From the NCBI GenBank assembly GCA_937139475.1, contig CAKZQF010000202.1:19271-83270 (forward strand): DNA of 64,000 nucleotides, written 5' to 3'. The translations under genes and the position numbers were made by a program. Positions 9,018-18,401 of the stretch are shown here, piece by piece. The notes beneath the pieces are model-generated. The model was not told where the DNA came from. It made no database searches and worked only from the letters and a program-made list of their open reading frames with translations. How positions within the stretch are numbered: the stretch's first letter is position 1; each line of letters begins with the position of its first letter. This stretch comes from an uncultured Gammaproteobacteria bacterium. Its GTDB lineage: Bacteria; Pseudomonadota; Gammaproteobacteria; Enterobacterales; Psychrobiaceae.

Positions 9018-10457
9018 ATGGAATCAGTTGACCAGCCACAACAACAAACAAAGCCCGGCGGTATACTTGAAAAGTTATTCAAACTGTCGGAACACAAAAC
9101 GAGCGTAAAAGTAGAATTCATGGCAGGTCTAACGACCTTCGTTACCATGTCGTATATTATGTTCCTTAACCCGATTATCATGTCAAAATCAGGAATGCCG
9201 TTTGACGGACTATTCCTTGCAACCTGTCTAGGTGCTGCAATTGCAACGATTTTCATGGGCCTTTACGCTAACTGGCCTGTTGGTCTTGCTCCGGGTATGG
9301 GTTTAAACGCTTTCTTCACCTTCACCGTTGTATTGCAAATGAATTACAGCTGGGAAATTGCGCTAGGTGCGGTATTCCTCTCTGGTGTCTTGTTCGTCAT
9401 CATGAGTGTGACCAAGCTTCGGGAATGGATGCTTGATAGCATTCCGCTTAGCTTGCGTATCGCAATGACCGCAGGTGTTGGTCTATTCCTTGGTTTCATC
9501 GGTCTACGTTTCACTGGTATCGTTGTACCAAACGCTGATAACGTTGTAGCACTAGCAGACTTAACACATTTTGGTTTTGGTAAATTTGGTCCTGAAGCGC
9601 CTGCACTTGGTTTCCTAAGCTTTCTAATTATTGCTGTGCTTAGCTACCGTAAAGTATTTGGCGCTGTATTAATTGGTATTGCTGCGACAACGCTTATTGC
9701 TTTTGCAATGACATGGGTACTACCAACAGAATTCTTTGTAGTTGCTGAAGAAGCTAAATCTTGGGCACCGGCAACTGGTTTCGTACAATACCCAGGTGGT
9801 GGTCTACTAGCAGTTCCTGATTTCAAGGCAATTGAGCCTATCTTCTGGAAAGCTGACATTATGGGTGCACTAGAAGTTGCGATGATCCCAGTTATCATTA
9901 CTTTCCTATTTGTTAATATTTTCGATACTGCTGGTACACTAATGGGCGTTGCAGAGCGTGCTAACCTACAAGACGAAAATGGTAAAATCCACGGTCTAAA
10001 CAAATCACTACGTGCTGATTCTATCTCTTCAGTTATCGGTACAGCATTTGGTTGTCCTCCAGTAACATCTTACGTTGAGTCTGCTTCTGGTGTTGCAGCC
10101 GGCGGCCGTACAGGTCTAACAGCCGTTACTATCGGTGGCTTATTCCTAGTGGGTATGTTCTTCTTACCACTTGCACAAATGCTACCTGGTTTTGCTGTAG
10201 ACGGCGCATTAATCTACGTAGCTATGCTAATGATGGGCTCTCTAGCGAAACTGAACTGGGAAGACTTCACTGACTACGTACCAGCAATTGCTACAACAGT
10301 GATGATGTCATTCACGTTCTCTATTGCTAACGGTATCGCATTTGGTTTCATTACTTACACTGTATTAAAATTAGGTGCAGGTAAACGTGATGAGATTTCA
10401 AACGGTGTTTGGGCTCTAACAGCAATCTTCTTAGCTAAATTTATCTTCCTACCTTAG
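9018..10457 (+). CDS. NCS2 (AzgA-like) hypoxanthine/guanine/adenine permease
   Basis: A 479-residue inner-membrane proton/purine symporter. Family signatures are EFMAGLTTFVTMSYIMFLNP (residues 35-54), the PVGLAPGMGLNAFFTFTV block in the third to fourth segments, FLFVNIFDTAGTLMGVAERA with the substrate-site Asp, and SYVESASGVAAGGRTGLTA. Length and about 13 predicted segments fit the AzgA/PbuG branch. It is a single-gene unit between a possible operator at 8881 and a strong terminator at 10479. Codon use is smoother than in neighbours, consistent with high expression. Confidence 0.9.
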   Translation: MESVDQPQQQTKPGGILEKLFKLSEHKTSVKVEFMAGLTTFVTMSYIMFLNPIIMSKSGMPFDGLFLATCLGAAIATIFMGLYANWPVGLAPGMGLNAFFTFTVVLQMNYSWEIALGAVFLSGVLFVIMSVTKLREWMLDSIPLSLRIAMTAGVGLFLGFIGLRFTGIVVPNADNVVALADLTHFGFGKFGPEAPALGFLSFLIIAVLSYRKVFGAVLIGIAATTLIAFAMTWVLPTEFFVVAEEAKSWAPATGFVQYPGGGLLAVPDFKAIEPIFWKADIMGALEVAMIPVIITFLFVNIFDTAGTLMGVAERANLQDENGKIHGLNKSLRADSISSVIGTAFGCPPVTSYVESASGVAAGGRTGLTAVTIGGLFLVGMFFLPLAQMLPGFAVDGALIYVAMLMMGSLAKLNWEDFTDYVPAIATTVMMSFTFSIANGIAFGFITYTVLKLGAGKRDEISNGVWALTAIFLAKFIFLP

Positions 10458-10478
10458 AAAATAATTAGCATAAGAAAT

Positions 10479-10507
10479 AAGCCCTGCATAATATGCGGGG
10501 CTTTTTA
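10479..10507 (+). terminator. Rho-independent terminator after the purine permease
   Basis: AAGCCCTGCAT and ATGCGGGGCTT form an 11-bp stem (one G-T pair) around an AAT loop, followed by TTTTTATT. The complementary strand has an A-rich flank and could also serve the convergent gene ending at 10521. Confidence 0.85.
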
Positions 10508-10520
10508 TTGCTCATTACTT

Positions 10521-10883
10521 TTACGCTAGCCACCCCTGAGCTAACACCACCTCATCCCTGTCGAACGCTCTGATTTCCAGCCCTGGAATTAGTGCACCTT
10601 CTATCTTACTCCACGTTTTAATCCAATCCTGATCGGCCAATACCGCCACCTTGTCAAAGCGGGAAACCATCGAAAAAAGCTGTGGCAACCGAGATAACTC
10701 AACCATAATAGCCCCGAATGTAGGCATTTCAACATCCAATACCGTATAAAGCATTGTGCCATTTTCAATACCGATACAAGTGATTTCAAGTTCATCCAAA
10801 GCTTGTCGCATTTGCGTCGCGTCAAGCTCCCCGGCGATCTCTACATCAACTCTATTGTTCCCTTTGTTTATCACCTTAAACAT
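10521..10883 (-). CDS. SpoIIAA-like (STAS-related) protein
   Basis: A 120-residue soluble protein with no signal peptide. The N-terminal MFKVINKGNNRVDVEIAGEL and the later FDKVAVLADQDWIK/ GLEIRAFDRDEVVLAQGWL stretches match the small SpoIIAA-like family (PF11964 type), which adopts a STAS fold but lacks a defined partner here. It starts with ATG preceded by GGAGAGCTT. It is alone, converging with the purine permease. Function is unknown; membrane-associated or signalling roles are only family-based guesses. Confidence 0.75.
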   Translation of the reverse strand: MFKVINKGNNRVDVEIAGELDATQMRQALDELEITCIGIENGTMLYTVLDVEMPTFGAIMVELSRLPQLFSMVSRFDKVAVLADQDWIKTWSKIEGALIPGLEIRAFDRDEVVLAQGWLA

Positions 10884-11071
10884 AAGCTCTCCTTGTCTTA
10901 TTTACGGGAAAGCTACCTTGCTTTCACCGTATACTCTTTGAACTTCTCAAATGGCTGCTTTTTATGCAATACAACATGGGATAAACAAGGTGAATTATTA
11001 ATCTATCTCAATAAAATGTCGGATTTAAAAAAATGTGGGGCAATAAAGAAAGGAACGAGCGAGTAATAATA

Positions 11072-11230
11072 ATACCAATTCCACTAAATAACTAACCACC
11101 TGTACTAGTTAAAATAAACAATACCTGCGTTGCTCTCAATCCCAATAGCTAGCTATTGGTCAATCGAGCGCCTTGTTCTAATTTATTCTACCTAAGTACA
11201 GCAAGACCACTTAATTAATGGAATTGGTAT
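11072..11230. repeat. MITE-like inverted repeat element with ATACCAATTCCA termini
   Basis: A 159-bp element bounded by ATACCAATTCCACTAA and the reverse complement of ATACCAATTCCATTAA. Its centre is the perfect palindrome CCAATAGCTAGCTATTGG (11142-11159), and the arms between are also largely complementary, so the whole element can fold into one long hairpin. No ORF is inside it. It lies between the SpoIIAA-like gene and the end of cusA. The rest of the 10884-11259 gap shows nothing else I can support. Confidence 0.75.
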
Positions 11231-11259
11231 AAAGCCGCCTAAGCGGCTCTAATAACTTT

Positions 11260-14200
11260 TTAGCTAACTGCCTTAATCGATTTAGCGCGCCATAAAAAAT
11301 ACACCGCGGGTAACACTAACAAGGTCAATAGCAGCGCACTAACCATGCCGCCAACCATTGGCGCAGCAATGCGGCTCATTATCTCTGAGCCTGTCCCTGT
11401 GCCATATAGGATCGGCAATAAGCCAACAATAATTGACAAGGCCGTCATCATCACAGGACGAATACGCAGGCCAGCACCATGCATCACTGCTTGGCGTAAC
11501 TGTGCCTTAGTCAGGGGCATTTCCTCAGCGTTGTTTTGTTCAATAAGCGCCTCATAAGACTGATTGAGGTAAACCAACATAATGACGCCAATTTCAACCG
11601 CCACGCCAGCTAACGCGATAAAGCCAACGCCTACGGCCACCGAGAAATTAAAGCCCTCCAAATACATTAACCAAACACTGCCGACCATGGCTAGCGGCAA
11701 GGTGCCCATAATAATGGCGACCTCGGCGACCCGCCTAAAGTTAAGAAATAGGAGCAGTATAATCAACCCTAGGGTTAACGGCACCACATAGGCAAGTTTT
11801 TGCTTGGCACGTTCCATGTATTGATATTGCCCTGCCCATGTCAGTGAATAGCCTGCTGGCAACTTTAACTGTGCTGACACGACTTTTTTTGCCTCATCAA
11901 CATAACTACCAACATCAACTTCACCAATATCAACATAAACCCATCCATTTAAGCGCGCATTCTCACTTTTAATACCCGGCGGGCCATCTTCAATGAATAC
12001 GTTAGCGACATCAGCAAGCGCGATGCGTTGCCCTTGAGGCGTTACTATCGGTAACAGTTTGAGCTGTTCGGGAGAATTTCGATACGCTTGCGGGTAGCGT
12101 ACATTAATTGGATAGCGTTCTAATCCCTCGACAGTCTTGGCAACCGTCACGCCACCGATTGCCGTGGCTATGACTTGCTGCACATCAGCAACATTGAGAC
12201 CGTAACGCGCCGCTTGTGTACGGTTAATATCCACTTTGATATATCGACCACCAGCCACCCGTTCAGCGTAGACAGAAGTAGTGCCCGACACTGGCGCCAG
12301 GATTTCTTCGAGTTGTTGACCGATATTTTCAATAACAGACAAGTCAGGCCCCGCGATCTTTAAGCCCACTGGTGTCTTTATTCCTGTTGCCAACATATCA
12401 ATACGCGTTTTAATTGGCATAACCCAGGCATTAGTTAAGCCGGGGAATTGAATCAACGAATCAAGTTCTTGACGAATTTTCTTAGCCGTCATCCCCTCCC
12501 GCCACTGTGATTGAGGCTTAAGTGTGATAAAAGATTCAATCATGGTCAGCGGCGCTGAATCTGTTGCGGTATCAGCACGGCCAATCTTGCCCAGGACAGA
12601 CTTCACTTCCGGCAAACTCATGATGAGCTTATCAGTTTGCTGAAGCAACTCTCTTGCCTTACCTACCGAAATACCGGGATAAGTAGTTGGCATGTACATA
12701 ATATCCCCCTCATCAAGTGGCGGCATAAACTCGCTGCCAATCTTGTCTAGAGGCCATAAACCAATAGCCAGTATAGCCACGGCAAAGCATAAGGTTGATT
12801 TTGGAAACTTAAGCACCGTGCGTAAAACCGGCATATAGGTGGCAGTTAGCACTCGATTGAGCGGATTTTTATGCTCACTAATGACTTTACCGCGAATAAA
12901 GTAGCCCATCAGTACAGGCACTAACGTAATCGCCAGCGCTGCCGCAGCGGCCATGGCATAGGTTTTAGTAAAGGCGAGCGGCGCAAACATGCGCCCTTCT
13001 TGCGCTTCAAGCGTAAACACTGGCAAGAAACTCACGGTAATAATAAGTAAACTAAAAAACAGTGCAGGGCCAACTTCAGTGGCAGATTTAATCACCACTT
13101 GCCAGCGGTTATCCTCGGTGAGTGGTGTTTTCTCCATATGCTTGTGCATATTCTCAATCATCACAATCGCACCATCGATCATTGCGCCAATCGCAATAGC
13201 GATACCACCAAGCGACATAATATTAGCGTTTAACCCTTGTAGGTGCATGATAGTAAATGCAGCTAAAATCCCTACTGGCAAGCTAATAATTGCGACAAGC
13301 GATGAGCGCACATGAAATAAAAACAACACACAAACCAGTGCCACCACAAAAAATTCTTCTAGCAGCTTGTGCCACAGGTTATCAATCGCCCGCTCAATCA
13401 ACCCAGAGCGATCATAAACAGTGACGACCTCAACACCCTCAGGCAGTCCCTGTTCAAGCTGCGCGAGCTTTTCTTTAACGCCAGCAATGGTTGATTGCGC
13501 ATTTTCGCCAAAGCGCATCACGACAATGCCGCCAACCGTTTCCCCTTCACCATTTAACTCAGCGATACCACGGCGCATTTGCGGACCGACACCAATTTCA
13601 GCAACATCTTTAAGCAGTAACGGCGTACCATTGCTATCAAGCCCTAACGGAATATTTGCTAAGTCTTGTTGCCCTTTGATATATCCTGTTGCGCGCACCA
13701 TATATTCAGCTTCGGCCATTTCGACAACTGACGCACCAACCTCTTGATTTCCTTCGTTAATCGCCCTGCTAATGAGCGACAACGGGATGCCAAGCGCCCG
13801 TAACTTATCCGGATCAACTTTCACTTGGTATTGCTTAACCATACCGCCAAGTGCAGAGACTTCAGAAACCCCTTTAACCGTTTGCAGCTCATACTTTAAA
13901 AAGAAGTCTTGCAGGGCGCGTAGCTGACTCGCATCATGCTTCCCAGTTCGGTCAACCAGCGCATAGAGATAAACCCAGCCAACCCCGGTAGCATCAGGAC
14001 CTAATTGCGGTTTTGCACTCGCAGGTAAGTTAGGCGCAACCTGGCTTAAATACTCTAAAACACGTGAACGAGCCCAGTAAAGGTCGGTATCTTCATTAAA
14101 AATCACATAAACGTAAGAGTCACCAAAAAATGAAAAACCACGCACGGTTTCCGCCCCTGGTACCGATAGCATCGCAGTGGTCAGCGGATAAGTTACCTGA

Positions 14201-14388
14201 TCTTCCACCACTTGAGGCGCTTGGCCAGGGTAGGTGGTTTTAATAATAACTTGTACATCAGACAAGTCAGGAATCGCATCAACGGGCGTGTTTTTAACTG
14301 AAAATAAGCCGGCACCTACGACCAAAATGGTTGCAAGCAGCACCAGGAGGCGGTTGTAAACAGACCATCGAATAATTGCAGCAATCAT
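11260..14388 (-). CDS. cusA: CusA/CzcA family heavy-metal RND efflux pump
   Basis: This 1042-residue inner-membrane pump exports metal ions through a tripartite complex with CusB and CusC, driven by the proton gradient. N-terminal helix RLLVLLATILVVGAGLFSV leads to the DAIPDLSDVQVIIKT motif of heavy-metal RND pumps; the fourth-helix motif GAMIDGAIVMIENMHKHME matches the monovalent Cu/Ag (HME4) subclass rather than the zinc/cobalt subclass. The GSEFMPPLDEGDIMYMPTTYPG block is also typical. It starts 10 bases after cusB with AAGGAG upstream. It is the last gene of the operon. Confidence 0.93.
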   Translation of the reverse strand: MIAAIIRWSVYNRLLVLLATILVVGAGLFSVKNTPVDAIPDLSDVQVIIKTTYPGQAPQVVEDQVTYPLTTAMLSVPGAETVRGFSFFGDSYVYVIFNEDTDLYWARSRVLEYLSQVAPNLPASAKPQLGPDATGVGWVYLYALVDRTGKHDASQLRALQDFFLKYELQTVKGVSEVSALGGMVKQYQVKVDPDKLRALGIPLSLISRAINEGNQEVGASVVEMAEAEYMVRATGYIKGQQDLANIPLGLDSNGTPLLLKDVAEIGVGPQMRRGIAELNGEGETVGGIVVMRFGENAQSTIAGVKEKLAQLEQGLPEGVEVVTVYDRSGLIERAIDNLWHKLLEEFFVVALVCVLFLFHVRSSLVAIISLPVGILAAFTIMHLQGLNANIMSLGGIAIAIGAMIDGAIVMIENMHKHMEKTPLTEDNRWQVVIKSATEVGPALFFSLLIITVSFLPVFTLEAQEGRMFAPLAFTKTYAMAAAAALAITLVPVLMGYFIRGKVISEHKNPLNRVLTATYMPVLRTVLKFPKSTLCFAVAILAIGLWPLDKIGSEFMPPLDEGDIMYMPTTYPGISVGKARELLQQTDKLIMSLPEVKSVLGKIGRADTATDSAPLTMIESFITLKPQSQWREGMTAKKIRQELDSLIQFPGLTNAWVMPIKTRIDMLATGIKTPVGLKIAGPDLSVIENIGQQLEEILAPVSGTTSVYAERVAGGRYIKVDINRTQAARYGLNVADVQQVIATAIGGVTVAKTVEGLERYPINVRYPQAYRNSPEQLKLLPIVTPQGQRIALADVANVFIEDGPPGIKSENARLNGWVYVDIGEVDVGSYVDEAKKVVSAQLKLPAGYSLTWAGQYQYMERAKQKLAYVVPLTLGLIILLLFLNFRRVAEVAIIMGTLPLAMVGSVWLMYLEGFNFSVAVGVGFIALAGVAVEIGVIMLVYLNQSYEALIEQNNAEEMPLTKAQLRQAVMHGAGLRIRPVMMTALSIIVGLLPILYGTGTGSEIMSRIAAPMVGGMVSALLLTLLVLPAVYFLWRAKSIKAVS

Positions 14389-14398
14389 TATCTACTCC

Positions 14399-15916
14399 TT
14401 AATGATTATGAGGCTGGGCATGGTTCATTTGACTGTGATCAACAGCTTCCTTACCCTGGTTAACCACCGCAATGACCGCATAACCAAGCTCATCATCCTC
14501 AGTTATCTCAACATCGAGCGACTCGCCTTGCTTAAATAGACTCATGTCGACATCTTTAGCCACCATAAAGTCCATGGTCATTTCAGGCCAGCCCCATTGT
14601 GGGATTGGCGGATGAGTCAGTGTCACCATGCGATGTCCCTCCATCACGGTTTCAACCATCACATTGACCACGACAGTGTTTGGTACTTCTTCAACGGGTT
14701 GCTCAGTTTCGCTGTTAATTCGCATAAAATCAGAGCTGACGCTCGATTCCGAATCGATCAAGAACTGCGCAGAGACAACCACACTGTCGCCTTCTTCTAA
14801 GCCTGAAAGCACTTCAATAAACTGCTCATTACTACGTCCTAATTCAACTTTAACCGACTTAAAGTTACCGCCGCCTAAATCCATCACCACACGGCTCGAT
14901 TTACCCGTTCTAATCACCGACTCTCTTGGCACTAGGATGTGTGTTTGCCCACCGTTGGTATCGATGGCTACTTTGGCAAACATGTTAGGTTTTAGTTTAC
15001 GGTCTTGATTGTCAAAACGCAGACGCACCCGTAATGTTCGGGTTTGCTCGTCTAGGGTCGGATAAACATAATCAACTTGGCCGTGCCACTGCTCTCGCGG
15101 CCAGTAATCAAGCGTCATTGACACATGATCGCCAATATTCACTGCACTTGACTGACGTTCAAACACCTGTGCATTAACCCATACTTCATCTAACGCACCA
15201 ATCGACATTATCTTGGTGCCGGGTTTAACATAGAAGCCTTCACGCGCCACCAAGTTATCAACGACACCAGATTGCGGCGCATAAAGGGTAATTGTTTGTT
15301 CAACCTGCCGACGTGTGATAATTCTGTCAATTGTCTTGGCTGGTACTAATAATGAATGTAAGCGCTCTTTCGCCGCATTGACTAAGCGCTTGTTTGCGCG
15401 GTTTACACCAAGCAATAACTCTTCTTGGGCATTAACTAATGTCGGGGAATAAATATCATATAGCGGCTGACCTTTGGTCACATGCTCGCCTGCGGTTTTT
15501 ACGTGCAACTTGTTAATCCAACCTTCTACACGTGGATGGATATGGATTAATCGCTCCTGATCGTATTGTACATAACCAACCGTACTGATCTTATTTTCCA
15601 AAACCGCTTTAGTTACTGGTGCGCTACGCACTCCAAGGTTATTGACCACGTGGGGGGCGATAAATACCGTGCCGGCACTTGGCTGTTCACTGGCATTATC
15701 GTTGGCATACACAGGGACTAAATCCATCCCCATAGGTGATTTCCCTGGCTTGTCACGGCGAAAGTTGGCATCCATTGGTGCGACCCAATAAAGGGGCTCA
15801 TTGGCACCGGCACTACGTTGCTCAGTCTCATGACTTGGCAATAAAAATTGACTGACTAACACGCCAACAGCCCCGCCAACGGCCAATAATGAAAGTGATT
15901 TAAATAGGTTATTCAT
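14399..15916 (-). CDS. cusB: CusB-type periplasmic adaptor with fused CusF-like metallochaperone domain
   Basis: A 505-residue membrane-fusion protein anchored by an N-terminal helix. It carries the CusB heavy-metal segment YWVAPMDANFRRDKPGKSPM with following GMDLVP (about residues 43-68), then barrel-sandwich and coiled-coil adaptor domains. The C-terminal 90 residues contain LTHPPIPQWGWPEMTMDF, which carries the His, Trp, Met and Met pattern of CusF, so the copper/silver chaperone is fused rather than separate. The tail is His-rich (HSQMNHAQPHNH). The start overlaps the end of cusC by 8 bases. Confidence 0.92.
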   Translation of the reverse strand: MNNLFKSLSLLAVGGAVGVLVSQFLLPSHETEQRSAGANEPLYWVAPMDANFRRDKPGKSPMGMDLVPVYANDNASEQPSAGTVFIAPHVVNNLGVRSAPVTKAVLENKISTVGYVQYDQERLIHIHPRVEGWINKLHVKTAGEHVTKGQPLYDIYSPTLVNAQEELLLGVNRANKRLVNAAKERLHSLLVPAKTIDRIITRRQVEQTITLYAPQSGVVDNLVAREGFYVKPGTKIMSIGALDEVWVNAQVFERQSSAVNIGDHVSMTLDYWPREQWHGQVDYVYPTLDEQTRTLRVRLRFDNQDRKLKPNMFAKVAIDTNGGQTHILVPRESVIRTGKSSRVVMDLGGGNFKSVKVELGRSNEQFIEVLSGLEEGDSVVVSAQFLIDSESSVSSDFMRINSETEQPVEEVPNTVVVNVMVETVMEGHRMVTLTHPPIPQWGWPEMTMDFMVAKDVDMSLFKQGESLDVEITEDDELGYAVIAVVNQGKEAVDHSQMNHAQPHNH

Positions 15917-17201
15917 AAGAACCTCTGGCTTGGGCTAGGTAGTAATTTAGTTTTAATTTAGTGATATTCATTTCCACTGAGATGTTAAGGTGCTCAATGC
16001 GACGATTTAGTTCACCGACGCGGGCTAACACCACGCGCGAAAAGTCTCCTTTATCGTTACCATAAGCAGTTAATGCCGCTTGGGATTGCTCAATTGTTTG
16101 TGGCAATAGCTTGTCTTGATATAGGGTATGACGCTTAACAAGTACTGCCAATGTTGATTGCAATGCCATCGCATTGGCGCGCATCTGCTGAATCAGTAGC
16201 AGCTTGTCTGTGGTTAACACCTTGGCATTGGCCTTTGCCGCAGCAACTTGTTGACGAGTCTTGTGGTGATTAAATATCGGCAAGTCAAAGCTCACCCCCA
16301 CCGAAAAGAGATCAGAGCGCGAACTACCATTGGGGGAATCACTACGCCAGCCATAGCTAGTGTTGACTCCCCATTGAATCTCATCACCCTGCTCTGCCAA
16401 TTCAATGCCTGTTTTTAACGCAGTTTGCTTTGCATTAAGCGCCATTAGGCTCGGATGATTAGCCAACAAGCTCGCCCAGGCCGCTTGTGTATTTGATTGC
16501 GGCGGCGTCTGCAAATTTATTTTCGGACTAGGCGCATCGATTAACGCATTGGCAAGTGACGTCGGCAGCCATTGATTGAGCTGCTGTCGGTATTGCCTCG
16601 CTTGTGTTTCAAGGGATGCTAATCGATCATCAAGCGCGGTTAACTCCACCTGTGCACTAATGAGGTCGCTTTGCATGGTGCGCCCCTGCCCGACTTGATA
16701 ACTGCGCTGCGCCAAGTCAATTAACTGTTCAAACAACGGACGGTCTTTGCTAATTAATGCCATCGTTTGCTTCGCTTGATAGGCACGCAGCCAGGTTTGC
16801 CCAACCGCTACGGTTAATTTGGCTTGACGCTCAAGACCTAGCATCGGAAACTGGCGACTCAGCTCAATTAACTGCTGCTTTGACAACGTGAGACTATCAC
16901 CGCGGGCAAATTTTTGCGTGATGCCCACTTTCAATTGCGTCATTGGCTCTTGGTTAAACGCAAAACTATCGCTAGCAAGATTAGCCAGTCCAACAGACAT
17001 CACAGGGTTTGGCAATGCCGCAACAGCCTCGCTGTTAGCCAGCATAGCCATGCGCTTGCTTTCATTGCCTTGTTGCCAATGATCATTGGCAAGTGCCGCC
17101 TCAATGGCTTGCTCAAAATTCAGGGTAGTATGTTCCTGAGCGAGAGCTGGCACTGTTCGCAGCAGGCCACAGACAACGATCCCTACTAAGGTAAGACGCA
17201 T
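15909..17201 (-). CDS. cusC: CusC-like outer-membrane efflux protein (TolC family)
   Basis: A 430-residue TolC-family channel with a cleavable signal peptide (MRLTLVGIVVCGLLRTVPALA). The long helical repeats, with NHKTRQQVAAAKANA and LLPQTIEQSQAALTAYGNDKGDFSRVVLA, follow the outer-membrane efflux pattern. AGGAGG precedes the ATG. No lipobox is seen, unlike E. coli CusC. It begins the cusCBA part of the operon, 12 bases downstream of the DUF411 gene. Confidence 0.9.
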   Translation of the reverse strand: MRLTLVGIVVCGLLRTVPALAQEHTTLNFEQAIEAALANDHWQQGNESKRMAMLANSEAVAALPNPVMSVGLANLASDSFAFNQEPMTQLKVGITQKFARGDSLTLSKQQLIELSRQFPMLGLERQAKLTVAVGQTWLRAYQAKQTMALISKDRPLFEQLIDLAQRSYQVGQGRTMQSDLISAQVELTALDDRLASLETQARQYRQQLNQWLPTSLANALIDAPSPKINLQTPPQSNTQAAWASLLANHPSLMALNAKQTALKTGIELAEQGDEIQWGVNTSYGWRSDSPNGSSRSDLFSVGVSFDLPIFNHHKTRQQVAAAKANAKVLTTDKLLLIQQMRANAMALQSTLAVLVKRHTLYQDKLLPQTIEQSQAALTAYGNDKGDFSRVVLARVGELNRRIEHLNISVEMNITKLKLNYYLAQARGSYE

Positions 17202-17213
17202 ACCGCCTCCTAA

Positions 17214-17720
17214 TTAAAACTGTTGTTGGTAAGAATCTATGGCCTGATAAAGCTCTGTCGTGCCATCATTATTCATTTGTAATATGTGATAAGCACGGAA
17301 CTTGTCGTCTACTTCCATCCCCGGGCTGCCAACCACCATCGCGGGAACCGTCAAACCAAATGCGCCTTTGGGAGGATTAGCAAGAAATTGATCCATAAAC
17401 TTGGCGGGTACGTGCCCTTCAAACACATAGCCATCTTTGGTTACTGCGGTATGACAAGACTGTAATTCACCTTTGATTTTTAGCTTATCTTTTAGTGCCC
17501 ACATATCTTGTGGTTCAATGGTTTTAGTAGGGTATCCGTGATCTTCAACGTGAGTTATCCAGTGTTTACAACAACCACAGTTCGGATCTTTGTAAACTGT
17601 TAATAATGGATTTTGTGTGGCAACAACAGCACCAGCCACCTCGGCATTTTGGGTTGCTTGCTCGGTGCCACAAGCGCTCAAGAATAAAGACAAAGTAATG
17701 ACAGAAATAATTTTGTTCAT
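17214..17720 (-). CDS. DUF411 metal-binding lipoprotein
   Basis: From ATG 17720 this is 168 residues with a lipoprotein signal (MNKIISVITLSLFLSAC). The DUF411 core contains the metal-binding VYKDPNCGCCKHWITHVEDHG and a later SCHTAV, giving Cys-x-Cys-Cys and Cys-His pairs. The family is recurrent in copper/silver resistance loci. The longer frame to 17753 has an unlikely N-terminus. It stands directly upstream of cusC, so a role in periplasmic copper handling is inferred. Confidence 0.87.
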   Translation of the reverse strand: MNKIISVITLSLFLSACGTEQATQNAEVAGAVVATQNPLLTVYKDPNCGCCKHWITHVEDHGYPTKTIEPQDMWALKDKLKIKGELQSCHTAVTKDGYVFEGHVPAKFMDQFLANPPKGAFGLTVPAMVVGSPGMEVDDKFRAYHILQMNNDGTTELYQAIDSYQQQF

Positions 17721-17787
17721 GGGAACATTCCACTCAAATAGAAAATAATACAATTAAAGCCTGAATTTCAGACGGTTCTAGGGCGTA

Positions 17788-18195
17788 TTATGCACTAATC
17801 GGTGGACGGTAGAGAGAGGTTTGTCTTGAAGTCACAACAACTTGCAACAGGGAACTAACGAAACTAGGAATAGGTGTTATTAGAACAGTATTGTCGCTGA
17901 CAATAAAAACGCTAGAGCAGGCACTAGGACAACAATGACACTCTTGGCTACAATCATTTTCTGTCATTTGACAATGATTCATTGCCCCGATTTCTTGAGA
18001 TGAATCACTTTGCATCACCGAGTCACAGTGTGCTGATTCGCTGGCCATATGCTGCATCGACGCCATATTTGCTTCCATTGCAGGCATCATCGCTGCCGCC
18101 GTCGCTTGCGTTATGCTCGCAACAAACAGAAAAACAAAAATTATGCGTTGGAATAAATTCAAGATATCGGCCAATAGTTCAATTGAGCTCATCAT
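17788..18195 (-). CDS. Small secreted Met/His/Cys-rich protein, CopL-like
   Basis: A roughly 135-residue protein with an N-terminal hydrophobic segment (IIFVFLFVASITQATA) followed by a Met-rich run with MEANMASMQHMASESAHC and a cysteine cluster CSQECHCCPSAC. The C-terminus SLYRPPISA is typical of the small CopL/DUF2946-like proteins preceding copper-resistance genes. The abundance of Met, His and Cys suggests copper/silver binding. It is the first gene of the cus operon, 50-70 bases from the CueR-type site. An ATG pair at 18195/18192 offers two starts; the frame also opens at TTG 18201. Confidence 0.7.
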   Translation of the reverse strand: MMSSIELLADILNLFQRIIFVFLFVASITQATAAAMMPAMEANMASMQHMASESAHCDSVMQSDSSQEIGAMNHCQMTENDCSQECHCCPSACSSVFIVSDNTVLITPIPSFVSSLLQVVVTSRQTSLYRPPISA

Positions 18196-18241
18196 AACCA
18201 AGCTTACAATCTTTTACAATGCCTTAAGCCTAGCTACGGCT

Positions 18242-18262
18242 ACCTTCCAGCGACGGTAAGGT
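18242..18262 (-). promoter_or_regulatory. CueR-type operator of the cus operon
   Basis: On the minus strand ACCTTAC-N7-GGAAGGT nearly matches the E. coli CueR dyad ACCTTCC-N7-GGAAGGT (6 of 7 arm positions symmetrical). It lies about 47 bases upstream of the CopL-like gene. A -35 overlapping the left arm is expected, but I cannot assign a good -10 at 19-20 bp spacing. The cueR gene itself is near 33.4 kb. Confidence 0.7.
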
Positions 18263-18401
18263 AGCAATTAACCGCAACGGATTAAACAATTAACACCCTG
18301 AAGTTTCGATAGTTTGACTATATAACTAAACAATTGTTTGAATGATAGCTTGAGCTGTGTAAAATTGATCTCAAGCAAAGTATAAATAGGAATTACCCAG
18401 C

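Noticed and set aside
10803..11066. 87-codon ORF starting within the SpoIIAA-like gene on the opposite strand
   Set aside because: Overlaps a recognised domain, no ribosome site, no similarity seen.
12989..13315. 108-codon ORF antisense to cusA, and similar antisense frames elsewhere
   Set aside because: Shadows of the coding strand; composition matches reversed codons of the real gene.
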